The translations under genes and the position numbers were made by a program. The notes under the pieces were generated by a model that saw only the letters and a program-made list of their open reading frames with translations, was not told the origin of the DNA and ran no database searches. Shown in pieces: positions 56,156 through 64,000 of a stretch of 64,000 nt of DNA. The stretch lies in the NCBI RefSeq assembly GCF_900163755.1, contig NZ_FUKI01000156.1, positions 1-64,000 on the forward strand, read 5' to 3'. Position 1 is the first letter of the stretch, and the number at the start of each line of letters is the position of its first letter. The DNA comes from Crenothrix polyspora (GTDB lineage: Bacteria; Pseudomonadota; Gammaproteobacteria; Methylococcales; Methylomonadaceae).

Positions 56156-57229
56156 ATGAATAACGATAATAAACAGGAGGCTAATCCCAATGCCTCGTTA
56201 CACTATATTTACCCCTCCAGAGCGCAACAAAAAACGGTAAACTTTGATGATGTTGTACGTATTTTATGGGCGCGTAAAAAAATAATTTTTATAACGGCGC
56301 TGATAGTTGCAATGGTAGGTTTTCTGTTTGCATTAACCCGCTCAGCAACGTATTCATTTTCCACCACGGTACAAATTGGTACTGTGTCTAGTGGTGGTAA
56401 AAATGAGCTGATTGAATCTACCGATACCGCGCTGAATAAAATTTTATCCGCGTATATACCTTTTGTTTTAGCACATTTTTATGAAAAGCAACCAGAGGAT
56501 GGTGGGCGTTATAAATTGAATGTATCAGTGCCTAAAAAAAGTGATATTCTTATTGTGGATGCCAACGGCTCGATAGATCAAGAAAAAATATATAAAGAGC
56601 TAATTGATAATGTTGTAAAAAAATTAATCTCGGATCATTCTCGTATTATTAATTTAAAAATTAAAAATTTTCAGGTTACTATTGCTCATGCAGAGAATGT
56701 ATTTGCCAGTAGCAAAGATAATGCCACGTTAATTGCGGCCAATATAGCGCGTTTAGAAAAAACAGCAGAATTGTTACGCAGTCAAATAGCAGAAAAAAAA
56801 CGCATTTTGGCAGATGCTGTTAAAAACAGGGATCATGTTAATAGCAATAGTGCGACAGGTGCTATGAGTGTATTGTTGATTGACAGTGAAATTCAGCGTT
56901 ACCAGCAATTGATTGATACCCTAGAAAGAAATTTATTGATTGATTTAAATCAGCAGCGCAATGAGCTTGAAAAAAGCGCGTCAGACAATTTGCGCGATCA
57001 ACGTGATTTGCAAAATAATATAGATCAGTTTAAAAATGAATTAGCGAATATGAGTAATACCAAGGCTATTGTGCCGGTAATGAGGTCGTCTGATCCCGTG
57101 GGTATCAGTAAAAAAATGATTTTGCTGATTACCGTTGTGTTAGCAGGCCTTGCTGGTGTTTTTGCGGCGCTGGTGGCGGAGTTTTTACACAATATTATTT
57201 TAAATCAAAAAGACGTGTCAGTGAAGTAG
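56156..57229 (+). CDS. Wzz-family chain-length/polysaccharide copolymerase protein
   Basis: A 357-residue protein with a short cytosolic start (YIYPSRAQQKTVNFDDVVRI), membrane helix 1 (KIIFITALIVAMVGFLFALT), a long coiled-coil periplasmic part (about residues 170-300), and membrane helix 2 (MILLITVVLAGLAGVFAALV). This is the Wzz/PCP layout that sets polysaccharide chain length. No polysaccharide genes are near, so the target polymer is unknown. It is divergent from relA across 126 bp. Confidence 0.82.
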   Translation: MNNDNKQEANPNASLHYIYPSRAQQKTVNFDDVVRILWARKKIIFITALIVAMVGFLFALTRSATYSFSTTVQIGTVSSGGKNELIESTDTALNKILSAYIPFVLAHFYEKQPEDGGRYKLNVSVPKKSDILIVDANGSIDQEKIYKELIDNVVKKLISDHSRIINLKIKNFQVTIAHAENVFASSKDNATLIAANIARLEKTAELLRSQIAEKKRILADAVKNRDHVNSNSATGAMSVLLIDSEIQRYQQLIDTLERNLLIDLNQQRNELEKSASDNLRDQRDLQNNIDQFKNELANMSNTKAIVPVMRSSDPVGISKKMILLITVVLAGLAGVFAALVAEFLHNIILNQKDVSVK

Positions 57230-57267
57230 GCTTATTTTTAAATGCTGGATATCAACTGATATTGAAA

Positions 57268-57489
57268 TACAGCGTTTTCAACTTAGGAACGCGCACGAAA
57301 TAACTTGAGCAAGTTCATGCTTCGACAGGCTCAGCACGAACGGTGGTGGCGTTCAAGTTATTTCATGCACGTTCCTTAGGATAATTACAGCCACCGTTCG
57401 TGCTGAGCTTGTCGAAGCATGAGCGGCACACTTCGACAAGCTCAGTGCGAACGGTTACGCTGTAACTATTGAACTGTGAAAACGCTGTA
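57268..57489. mobile_element. Family A miniature element, copy 3, interrupted by a family B element
   Basis: In reverse orientation to copies 1 and 2. The ends TACAGCGTTTTCA and TGAAAACGCTGTA are intact. Removing the inserted 90 bp (57286-57375) and one copy of TTA gives 129 bp, the same length as copy 1. Confidence 0.9.
57286..57375. mobile_element. Family B miniature element inserted in family A
   Basis: Ends GGAACGCGCACGAAATAACT and GTTATTTCATGCACGTTCC, flanked on both sides by TTA (57283-57285 and 57376-57378), the expected 3-bp duplication. It is 9 bp shorter than copy 1, because GTTGTTCAA near the right end is GTTCAA-type shortened. Confidence 0.9.
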
Positions 57490-57656
57490 GGTAGTACTGC
57501 TGGTTTTTTAGCTAACGGCTAAAGTTTATCGTTTTTTTTATGGTTAAGTTTGTATTTTGGCTATCAAATACTACACTTTTTTTGAAAACCTCAGTGGGTA
57601 AGGGCTGGCCAACGTGAAGTATTCATAATACACTTAACTTATGAAGGAAATGCGCG

Positions 57657-57905
57657 ATGAAAAAATTACTTGTTTTGTTATTTTTATTTACCGGTTATGC
57701 GGTGGCGACTCCCGTTAATATTAATGCTGCTGATGCAAAAACAATGTCTGACGCATTAACGGGTATAGGCCAGAAAAAAGCAGAAGCTATTGTTAAATAC
57801 CGTACGGAAAAAGGCCCTTTTAAAGTCGCGGAAGATTTAACTAATGTTGCAGGTATTGGTCCTAAAACAGTTGAAAAGAACAAAGCCGATATTTTGCTGC
57901 AATAA
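57657..57905 (+). CDS. Small ComEA-like helix-hairpin-helix protein
   Basis: An 82-residue protein with a signal peptide (LLVLLFLFTGYAVATP) and a ComEA-type double helix-hairpin-helix (VNINAADAKTMSDALTGIGQ, DLTNVAGIGPKTVEKNK). It should bind DNA non-specifically in the periplasm, as in DNA uptake by competent gammaproteobacteria. A ribosome site (GAAGGAA) lies upstream. Monocistronic. Confidence 0.88.
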   Translation: MKKLLVLLFLFTGYAVATPVNINAADAKTMSDALTGIGQKKAEAIVKYRTEKGPFKVAEDLTNVAGIGPKTVEKNKADILLQ

Positions 57906-57936
57906 TTAGGCTACCAGCTTAATAAGGCACAAAATG

Positions 57937-57970
57937 TAGGTTGGGTTGAATGCTTTTCTCAACCCAACAT
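57937..57970. repeat. GTTGGGTTG palindrome
   Basis: GTAGGTTGGGTTGA faces CTCAACCCAACA in a hairpin 30 bp after the HhH gene stop. Another TGTTGGGTTG follows at about 57988. The same motif, decayed, appears in the direct repeat at 10474. Confidence 0.6.
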
Positions 57971-58040
57971 TTTCAAAGTATTGTAAATGTTGGGTTGCCA
58001 AACAGCAGGCAGCTTGGCTTAATTGAGTATTATTGTGTTT

Positions 58041-58203
58041 TGTCCCACTTTAGTCGCTAGCTCATTAAAGCTTAGTCTGGTAAGGTGGGACATTTTCAAA
58101 AGCCGTTCCTGGTGAGCGTGTCGAATCATAAACCATCAGCCCTTCGACAAGTTAAAGGTCAGTGGATGTCTCATCTTTGTGACCCGTCTTATTTTAGTGT
58201 CGA
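58041..58203. mobile_element. Decayed family C element(s), copy 5
   Basis: TGTCCCACTTTAGTCGCTAGC (about 58041-58061) resembles a C right end, and a second piece runs from GGTAAGGTGGGACATT to GTGACCCGTCTTATTTTAG with core words GAGCGTGTCGAATCATAAAC and CCTTCGACAAG. Confidence 0.5.
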
Positions 58204-58391
58204 TTGACTGTATGATTTTAGCATCTTTAAGCGTTCATTAGCGCTTTGTATAGCGTACAATTCTGCATTTTCCTCGAAAAGAATTTTATAAAAATTAGCG
58301 CCTTTTAACGGTTTTCTACACTAGAAATGTCGTTGTTTGTGGCGTGTTCTTGTACACTTTATGCAAAGATTATTTTTACAGCGGAATCGTC

Positions 58392-60077
58392 ATGGCTTAT
58401 GATTTATTGTTAACTACTTTACAAAAAAAAGACAAGCTATCGGCTTCGGAGTTAAAAAAAGTAGAGCGTGTTAAAAAAACAGCGGTGTCAGAAAGCTTGC
58501 CGCAATTATTGGTTAAGCTGGGGTTGTGTTCTGAGTTGGATGTCGCCGATGCTTTTGTTGAATCAGGACAGTTTGAAAAAATCGTACCTAGCCAATATCC
58601 CTTAGAAACCCCGTTGCCTGAAAACATATCACTGCGCTTTTTAAGGCAATACCATGTTATTGGCTTAGCCAGTAATGAGGATAGCATTACTGTAACGATG
58701 ATGGATCCGGAAGATCAATTTGTTATGGATGCCTTAACGCTGGCCACCGGTAAGCGTATTATTGCTAAAGTAGGCTTGTTGTCGGAGATTGATGCGGCAT
58801 TAGAGGTGCAGTACGGTGAAGGGCGTTCAAAAATGGATAAAGCCATCGATGATTTAATGATCGATGATATTGATGAAGAAGATTTGGAGCATTTAAAAGA
58901 TTTAGCCAGCGAAGCGCCGGTAATTAAAATGGTGAATCTTATTATGCAACGCGCCATTGAAACCAAAGCTTCTGATATTCATATCGAACCATTTGAGCAA
59001 TCGCTTAAAGTGCGGCTTCGGGTTGATGGTGTACTCAAGGAAATTGATGCGCCGTCGGTTAAGTCTACCGCAGCGGTAATTTCACGTATTAAAATTATGG
59101 CCAAGCTGAATATCGCCGAACGCAGGTTACCGCAAGATGGCCGTATTAAAGTGCAAATGCTGGGTAAAGAGCTGGATTTGCGGGTTTCCACTATTCCTAC
59201 CATGTACGGGGAAAGTGTGGTTATTCGTTTGTTAGATAAAGAAAATACCGTGCTGGACTTTAATGCACTGGGTTTTGGCGGGAGACAGTTGGAACAATTT
59301 GTCGAAGTGCTGTCTATGCCGCACGGTATTATTCTTATTACAGGGCCTACCGGTAGCGGTAAATCTACCAGTATGTATGCCGCGCTTAAACAACTGAATA
59401 CCTCAGAGCGTAAAATTATTACTGTTGAAGATCCGGTTGAATACCAAATGGAAGGGGTTAACCAAATTCAGGCTAAGCCACAAATTGGCTTAACATTTGC
59501 GATGGCGCTGCGCTCTATCGTCAGACAAGATCCAGATGTTATTATGATTGGTGAAATGCGTGATTTAGAAACCGCTAGAATTGCGGTGCAATCAGCGCTC
59601 ACAGGCCATTTGGTGTTATCTACTTTACATACCAACGATGCCGCTGGCGGGGTGACGCGTTTGTTGGATATGGGCTTAGAAGAGTATCTGCTGACATCAA
59701 CGGTTAATGGTATATTAGCGCAGCGTCTGGTTAGAAAACTGTGTACGCAATGCAAAGACGCTTTCCTTGCTCCACCCGAATTAATCAGTGATATGAAGTT
59801 ACGGCGGTACCTACCAGAAGGTGATATTGTGTTGTATAAGCCTGTAGGTTGCGCAGCTTGTGGTGGCTTAGGCTACCGTGGCCGTCTGGCTATTATTGAA
59901 TTTTTACAAATGAGCGATCCCTTGCGTAAGCTTATTATGGCGCATGAAGAAGCTGGCGCGATTCAGCGACTGGCAATTGCCGAAGGCATGACCACCATGT
60001 ATGAAAACGGACTGCAAAAAGTCATACAAGGCATTACCACCCTAGAAGAAGTATTGCGCGTGACCTCGGAAGCTTAA
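58392..60077 (+). CDS. gspE: Type II secretion ATPase GspE
   Basis: Starting at MAYDLLLTTLQKK (58392) it has 561 residues; an ATG at 58344 adds 16 unrelated residues. It shows the N-terminal N1E/T2SSE domain, then the ATPase with Walker A GPTGSGKSTSMYAAL, the Asp box, Walker B RQDPDVIMIGEMRD, His box (STLHTNDAAGG) and a four-Cys zinc site (CTQCKD...GCAACGG). It powers pseudopilus assembly at the inner membrane. It starts the operon gspE-F-G-H-I-J-K; two bases separate it from gspF. Confidence 0.95.
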   Translation: MAYDLLLTTLQKKDKLSASELKKVERVKKTAVSESLPQLLVKLGLCSELDVADAFVESGQFEKIVPSQYPLETPLPENISLRFLRQYHVIGLASNEDSITVTMMDPEDQFVMDALTLATGKRIIAKVGLLSEIDAALEVQYGEGRSKMDKAIDDLMIDDIDEEDLEHLKDLASEAPVIKMVNLIMQRAIETKASDIHIEPFEQSLKVRLRVDGVLKEIDAPSVKSTAAVISRIKIMAKLNIAERRLPQDGRIKVQMLGKELDLRVSTIPTMYGESVVIRLLDKENTVLDFNALGFGGRQLEQFVEVLSMPHGIILITGPTGSGKSTSMYAALKQLNTSERKIITVEDPVEYQMEGVNQIQAKPQIGLTFAMALRSIVRQDPDVIMIGEMRDLETARIAVQSALTGHLVLSTLHTNDAAGGVTRLLDMGLEEYLLTSTVNGILAQRLVRKLCTQCKDAFLAPPELISDMKLRRYLPEGDIVLYKPVGCAACGGLGYRGRLAIIEFLQMSDPLRKLIMAHEEAGAIQRLAIAEGMTTMYENGLQKVIQGITTLEEVLRVTSEA

Positions 60078-60078
60078 T

Positions 60079-61290
60079 ATGCCGTTGTTTAACTATAAAG
60101 CCATTAATAATCTGGGTGAAACCGAAGATGGCGTAAAAGATGCTCCTGATGAGCAGGCTGTTATTATCGCCTTACAAGCCGATGGCTATATTCCTATTCG
60201 CGTTACGCCCGTCAGTGCTCGTGCTTTTTTGTTTGGTGGTGTAAAACAACACAAATTAAACGCTAAAGAAATCGGCTTGCTGACCGGCGAGTTGGCCGTG
60301 TTGCTGGATTCTGGGTTGCCTCTGGATAAATCGTTGTCGGTATTAATTGATTTAACCGATGATAACGAGCACTTAAGTAAATTAATTGGCAGAGTACTGG
60401 AGAAAGTAAAAGGCGGCGCATCACTGGCAGATGCCTTAGAAAAACAAACTGGTGTGTTCAGTAAATTTTATTTAAATATGGTCAGAGCCGGTGAAGCAGG
60501 CGGCAGTTTAGGTGATGTATTAATGCGTCTGGCTGAATACTTGGAGCGCTCTAAAGAGCTTAAAGATACCGTGAGTACCGCGTTAATTTACCCAATTACT
60601 TTGTTGGTGGCTTCGTTGGCATCTTTATTTGGTATGCTGACTTTTGTAGTGCCGCAATTTACCGAAATGTTTGAAAACTCCGGCAAAGAATTACCCGTGT
60701 CTACACAAATTGTCGTTGCCATGTCTGATTGGTTGCAAAGCTGGTGGTGGGTGTTATTTATTATTGTTTTTGCAATATATGCCACTATGCGGGTGCAATT
60801 GGCTAACCCGATCAGTAAAAAAGCCTGGGATGGCCGGTTTTTAAAGTTACCGTTGGCTGGTAATATTATTTTAAACAAGGAGGTCGCTAATATCAGTCGT
60901 ACTTTGGGTACGTTATTGGGTAATGGGGTTTCAATTATGTCTGCACTGGTGATTGTGCGAGAAACAGTCGATAATTTGGTATTGGCTGAGGCAATCCATG
61001 ATACCGGAGAGCAGCTCAAGCAAGGCAAGCATATGTCTGATGCCTTGCAAGACAAAGGGATTTTCCCCAAAATGGCCATGCAAATGATTAAAATGGGCGA
61101 AGAAACCGGACGTTTGGAAGAGATGTTGCTACGGGTGGCAAATATTTACGACAAACAATTACGAACCTCAATAACTCGTATGCTGGCGTTGCTTGAGCCA
61201 GCGTTGATAATTACAATGGGGCTGATGATTGCGGGGATTATGGTCGCTATTTTCTCAGCAATCTTAGGCGTTAATGATTTAGCTTCTTAG
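60079..61290 (+). CDS. gspF: Type II secretion platform protein GspF
   Basis: A 403-residue protein with two tandem T2SSF domains and three membrane helices (ALIYPITLLVASLASLFGML, WVLFIIVFAIYATMRV, ALIITMGLMIAGIMVAIFSA). The pattern MVRAGEAGGSLGDVLMRLAEY and its repeat MIKMGEETGRLEEMLLRVAN are the family marks. It connects GspE to the pseudopilus. Confidence 0.95.
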   Translation: MPLFNYKAINNLGETEDGVKDAPDEQAVIIALQADGYIPIRVTPVSARAFLFGGVKQHKLNAKEIGLLTGELAVLLDSGLPLDKSLSVLIDLTDDNEHLSKLIGRVLEKVKGGASLADALEKQTGVFSKFYLNMVRAGEAGGSLGDVLMRLAEYLERSKELKDTVSTALIYPITLLVASLASLFGMLTFVVPQFTEMFENSGKELPVSTQIVVAMSDWLQSWWWVLFIIVFAIYATMRVQLANPISKKAWDGRFLKLPLAGNIILNKEVANISRTLGTLLGNGVSIMSALVIVRETVDNLVLAEAIHDTGEQLKQGKHMSDALQDKGIFPKMAMQMIKMGEETGRLEEMLLRVANIYDKQLRTSITRMLALLEPALIITMGLMIAGIMVAIFSAILGVNDLAS

Positions 61291-61299
61291 GAATACAGA

Positions 61300-61728
61300 A
61301 TGAAACACATGAACAATCGCAGACAAACAGGCTTTACCCTGCTCGAATTATTGGTGGTATTGGGTATTATTGCCATGCTGGCCGGTATTGTTGGCCCCCA
61401 GGTGATGAAACACATGGGTGAATCCAAAGTGAAGGCAGCAAAAGTGCAGATAGAAGATTTGGCCGCCACGCTGGATATGTATAAATTAGACGTGGGCAGC
61501 TACCCGACTACCGAACAGGGCTTGGTGGCTTTAGTAGAATCCCCTGAAGGTGCCGGACGTTGGAATGGCCCGTATTTGAAGAAAAGTAAAATCCCCTTGG
61601 ACCCTTGGCAACAAGAATATCATTATGTATCACCCGGTGAGCACGGTAAGTTTGATTTACTCTCTTTGGGCGCTGATTCTAAAGAAGGTGGTGAAGGCGA
61701 AGACAAGGATTTAAATAACTGGGAATAA
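61300..61728 (+). CDS. gspG: Major pseudopilin GspG
   Basis: A 142-residue prepilin with leader MKHMNNRRQTG, cleavage before F, conserved Glu5 (FTLLELLVVLGIIAML), and the C-terminal GspG calcium-binding loop (DLLSLGADSKEGGEGEDKD). It polymerises into the pseudopilus. AGGAA precedes the ATG. The stop overlaps the next start by one base. Confidence 0.96.
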   Translation: MKHMNNRRQTGFTLLELLVVLGIIAMLAGIVGPQVMKHMGESKVKAAKVQIEDLAATLDMYKLDVGSYPTTEQGLVALVESPEGAGRWNGPYLKKSKIPLDPWQQEYHYVSPGEHGKFDLLSLGADSKEGGEGEDKDLNNWE

Positions 61729-62246
61729 TGCTTACTTTAAAGTCGCAACAGTCCCCGCCAATCCAAAGGCAAAGGTATTTAAGCTCAGGTACGTTGCAAC
61801 GTAACCAGGGCTTTACCTTGCTTGAGCTGATTGTTGTTCTGGTGATTATGGTGTTGGGTTTTTCGGCGATCAGTATGAATTTATCGTCGGGTAATGACAG
61901 TACTGAGCTTAAAGCAACGGCAAGAGACATAGCGTCTGCTTTGCGTGGTGCTAAGGGCTTAGCCACTGTGTCGCATAAAGAAACCACCTTGACTATTGAT
62001 TTTGCTGAAAACAGCTACGTAGTCAGCGGACACGATAAAATCTATGAAATCCCACAAGATATTGATACTACCATGCGTACCGGCCAAAAAGAATTAGCCG
62101 AGGCGAATGGTCAAGGCAGTATCCGATTTTTTCCAGACGGGTCTTCTTCGGGTGGCTGGATTAAATTAGAGCGCGGCAAACTGGCGTGGCGTATTAATGT
62201 TAACTGGCTCACCGGACACATTGAACTACAAGATGCCGTCGAATAA
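61728..62246 (+). CDS. gspH: Minor pseudopilin GspH
   Basis: A 172-residue protein with a longer leader (28 residues to ...LQRNQG) and pseudopilin helix FTLLELIVVLVIMVLGFSA with Glu5. The C-terminal GspH fold ends GWIKLERGKLAWRINV. The ATG overlaps the gspG stop (TAATG). Confidence 0.88.
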   Translation: MLTLKSQQSPPIQRQRYLSSGTLQRNQGFTLLELIVVLVIMVLGFSAISMNLSSGNDSTELKATARDIASALRGAKGLATVSHKETTLTIDFAENSYVVSGHDKIYEIPQDIDTTMRTGQKELAEANGQGSIRFFPDGSSSGGWIKLERGKLAWRINVNWLTGHIELQDAVE

Positions 62247-62664
62247 GCAGCACGGATTTTCGTTATTGGAAATTTTGATTGCCTTTACCATTTTGGCTTT
62301 CTCGTTAACTATTTTACTGAAAATATTTTCTACCGGCGTGAGTTCAGCGGGTGTATCTGAAGAATACACGGCCGCTGTGCAAATAGCTGAATCCATGTTG
62401 GCCAGAGTGGGCACGGAAATAAAATTGCAAAGAGATGGCGGGGATTGCAAGAAGTGGGATAAAGACAAACAGGATTATGATAAATACCGCTGCGAACTGG
62501 CTATCACCCCAATTAACTTTCGCAGTGGCTTACGCGGTTTTAAAGCAGAACCCATAGCCGCGCAATTGTTCAATGTAGAGGTAACTGTCAGTTGGGATGC
62601 CGGTGATAATGACAGACAGGTCAATTTGACAGCCATCAAACTGCTGGGCACACCCGCACAATGA
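62233..62664 (+). CDS. gspI: Minor pseudopilin GspI
   Basis: A 143-residue pseudopilin from MPSNKQHG, with helix FSLLEILIAFTILAFSLTI. The start at 62233 overlaps the end of gspH by 14 bp; an upstream ATG at 62197 would give an atypical long leader. It forms the tip complex with GspJ and GspK. Confidence 0.88.
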   Translation: MPSNKQHGFSLLEILIAFTILAFSLTILLKIFSTGVSSAGVSEEYTAAVQIAESMLARVGTEIKLQRDGGDCKKWDKDKQDYDKYRCELAITPINFRSGLRGFKAEPIAAQLFNVEVTVSWDAGDNDRQVNLTAIKLLGTPAQ

Positions 62665-63404
62665 ATAACATTACCCAGCCCAACCGTCGGTGTTTAGCCG
62701 CTAATATTATCCCTATACGCTTAATACAGGGTTTTACCTTAATTGAAGTGTTGATTGCCATGACCTTGTTAAGCGTCATGATGGCGTTGTTGTTTGGTGC
62801 AATGAAAATTTGTGCCGACAGTTGGGAAAAAGGCGAAAGCAAAGTGGCTGATGTTTCCGAAGTGGCAGCCGTTTATAATTTTTTTCAGCGGCATTTAACG
62901 ACGGTAGTACCACTGTCGGACAGTCTGACATCTGATGTTAATTTTGGCGAAAGCTTTGCTTTTCAGGGAGAAGCGCACAAGTTGCAATTTTTATCCAGCT
63001 TTCCGGCCAGTGCTGGGCAAACCGGTCTGCAATTAATCACTCTGCAAGCAGAACAAGACGGCGATAAGGGGGAAAAAATAACCGTTAGCTTAACGCCTTT
63101 TTATCCGGCGGCGGCAGGTGCAAATTGGAACGATGAAAAAAAAGCTACCGAAGTTGACATATTAAAGCGTGTTAAACGTTTTGAATTACGTTATTTTGGA
63201 GATCCTGATCAAACCGGCACTCCCGACTGGTATCCAGAGTGGTCGCTTAGAGAATTTCATCCGCGTTTGGTTAAAATTAGCATCGCGTTGGCAGATAAAG
63301 ACAACAAAAATAAAGAGGGGATTTTTTGGCCGGATATAATTATTGATTTAAAAGCCACTCAAACAGCGGTAAATCTGGGTTTTAATTTCGATAACACAGA
63401 ATGA
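62661..63404 (+). CDS. gspJ: Minor pseudopilin GspJ
   Basis: A 247-residue pseudopilin with leader ending IRLIQG and helix FTLIEVLIAMTLLSVMMALL. The later KRFELRYFGDPDQTGTPDWY region is typical for GspJ. Its ATG overlaps the gspI stop by 4 bp (ATGA). Confidence 0.88.
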   Translation: MNNITQPNRRCLAANIIPIRLIQGFTLIEVLIAMTLLSVMMALLFGAMKICADSWEKGESKVADVSEVAAVYNFFQRHLTTVVPLSDSLTSDVNFGESFAFQGEAHKLQFLSSFPASAGQTGLQLITLQAEQDGDKGEKITVSLTPFYPAAAGANWNDEKKATEVDILKRVKRFELRYFGDPDQTGTPDWYPEWSLREFHPRLVKISIALADKDNKNKEGIFWPDIIIDLKATQTAVNLGFNFDNTE

Positions 63405-63503
63405 GGCCGCCCATTATTTGCAACAATAAAAGTATAGATCAGCCGCACGACTTAGGTCTTGCTGTGCGTGCATTAACATCATCCCTTATAGCGGATAAAT
63501 GCA

Positions 63504-64000
63504 ATGTGTAATGTCGGCCAAAAGCCTAAAGGTTTTGCGTTAGTGCTAGTATTATGGGTGCTGAGTTTATTGACGTTAATGGCCGGTAGTTTTGCACTGA
63601 GTATGCGCCGTGAGGTGTCAGCGACGGCTTATCTTAAAAATACCGCGCAGGCAACCGCACTGGCCGAATCGGGTATTGCTGTTGCTGAGTACATGATGAT
63701 GTCGGCAGGACAAAATAACGCTAACGCGCAGCAAGACAGAAACTGGCGCACCGATGGCAGTGTCTATCAAATAATAGCGGGTAATGCGCGGGTGAGGGTT
63801 CGATTGCTATCGGAAACAGGTAAGATAAATATTAATTTGGCTGAGCAAGGTTTATTGCGTGCTTTGTTACAGCGTGCGCCCGTACCTGCTAATGCCGGCA
63901 AAGATCCGCAGCGCGTTACAAAACTGGTAGACGCTATTTTGGATTGGCGCGATACCAATGCAAATGTCAGACCTAACGGTGCAGAAGAGCATGAGTATTT
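63504..64000 (+). CDS. gspK: Minor pseudopilin GspK, N-terminal part cut by the window end
   Basis: The frame opens at ATG 63504 and is still open at 64000 (165 codons seen). The leader MCNVGQKPKG precedes the helix FALVLVLWVLSLLTLMAGSF, which has Val instead of Glu at position 5, the hallmark of GspK. RLLSETGKININ and LVDAILDWRDTNANVRPNGA are the typical GspK core. It is 99 bp after gspJ. Confidence 0.93.
   Translation, partial: MCNVGQKPKGFALVLVLWVLSLLTLMAGSFALSMRREVSATAYLKNTAQATALAESGIAVAEYMMMSAGQNNANAQQDRNWRTDGSVYQIIAGNARVRVRLLSETGKININLAEQGLLRALLQRAPVPANAGKDPQRVTKLVDAILDWRDTNANVRPNGAEEHEY

Larger units (their letters stand above)
57230..57656. other. Intergenic region with nested miniature elements
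   Basis: This 427-bp gap is half occupied by a family A element carrying an inserted family B element (57268-57489). The remaining 165 bp before the HhH gene is AT-rich and should hold its promoter. Confidence 0.65.
57906..58391. other. Intergenic region upstream of the gsp operon
   Basis: It holds a GTTGGGTTG-type hairpin (57937-57970), a fragmentary family C element (58041-58203) and about 190 bp of AT-rich DNA before gspE, where the operon promoter should lie. Confidence 0.6.

Noticed and set aside
32753-58203. Repeated TTCGACAAGCTCA words as a CRISPR array
   Set aside because: Copies are dispersed, palindromic and carried in elements with terminal repeats; there is no regular spacing and no cas gene.

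Overview
The window looks like chromosomal DNA of a gammaproteobacterium. The evidence is conserved gene order: priA-argS-SPOR protein (the ftsN position), glnK-amtB, pilS-pilR, sucC-sucD, rhlB/trxA-rho, nudE/yrfG, a RelA with a degenerate hydrolase domain, and a complete start of a type II secretion operon. Base composition is moderately AT-rich and even. The gene mix and the many dispersed palindromes (including the common TTCGACAAGCTCA core) remind me of Methylococcales (type I methanotrophs), but no diagnostic methane or methanol gene is present, so that placement is tentative. I saw no rRNA, tRNA, CRISPR array, prophage or complete insertion sequence.

Layout. 0.7-12.4 kb: a Lon-like protease, a lipoprotein L,D-transpeptidase, priA, argS, an FtsN-like SPOR protein, a small SdrD-B-like fragment between two diverged direct repeats, then glnK-amtB. 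12.5-17.3 kb: a giant DUF748/AsmA-like envelope protein with eight exact-length 46-residue repeats, and a membrane-anchored protein with 45-bp tandem repeats. 17.4-23.5 kb: pilRS (minus strand), sucCD, fabI. 23.8-32.1 kb: a tightly coupled minus-strand MoxR-DUF58-DUF4381-BatA-BatB/C-(sugar kinase)-BatD cluster. 32.9-43.3 kb: DUF4124 protein, SDR, a GmrSD-like gene broken by one in-frame TGA, agmatine deiminase, recN-nadK, nudE, yrfG, rhlB. 43.3-49.7 kb: trxA, rho, two tandem secreted four-cysteine paralogues, uppP, an OmpA-family protein and an MscS-like protein. 50.9-52.6 kb: two secreted proteins whose predicted mature ends both begin with histidine, the first preceded by a sigma-54-like promoter. 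52.8-57.9 kb: a HepT/MntA pair (hepT frameshifted), relA, a Wzz-like protein and a ComEA-like HhH protein. 58.4-64 kb: gspE-F-G-H-I-J and the start of gspK.

The most informative non-coding structure is a set of miniature inverted-repeat elements. At least four families with different terminal repeats carry the same inner core. One copy at 57.3 kb is a clean nest: element B sits inside element A with a 3-bp TTA duplication. Another B copy landed on the recN stop codon and changed TAA to TAG without changing the protein. The best candidate for an undescribed system is the pair of His-first secreted proteins at 50.9-52.6 kb with its elaborate upstream region; a copper role is a hypothesis only.
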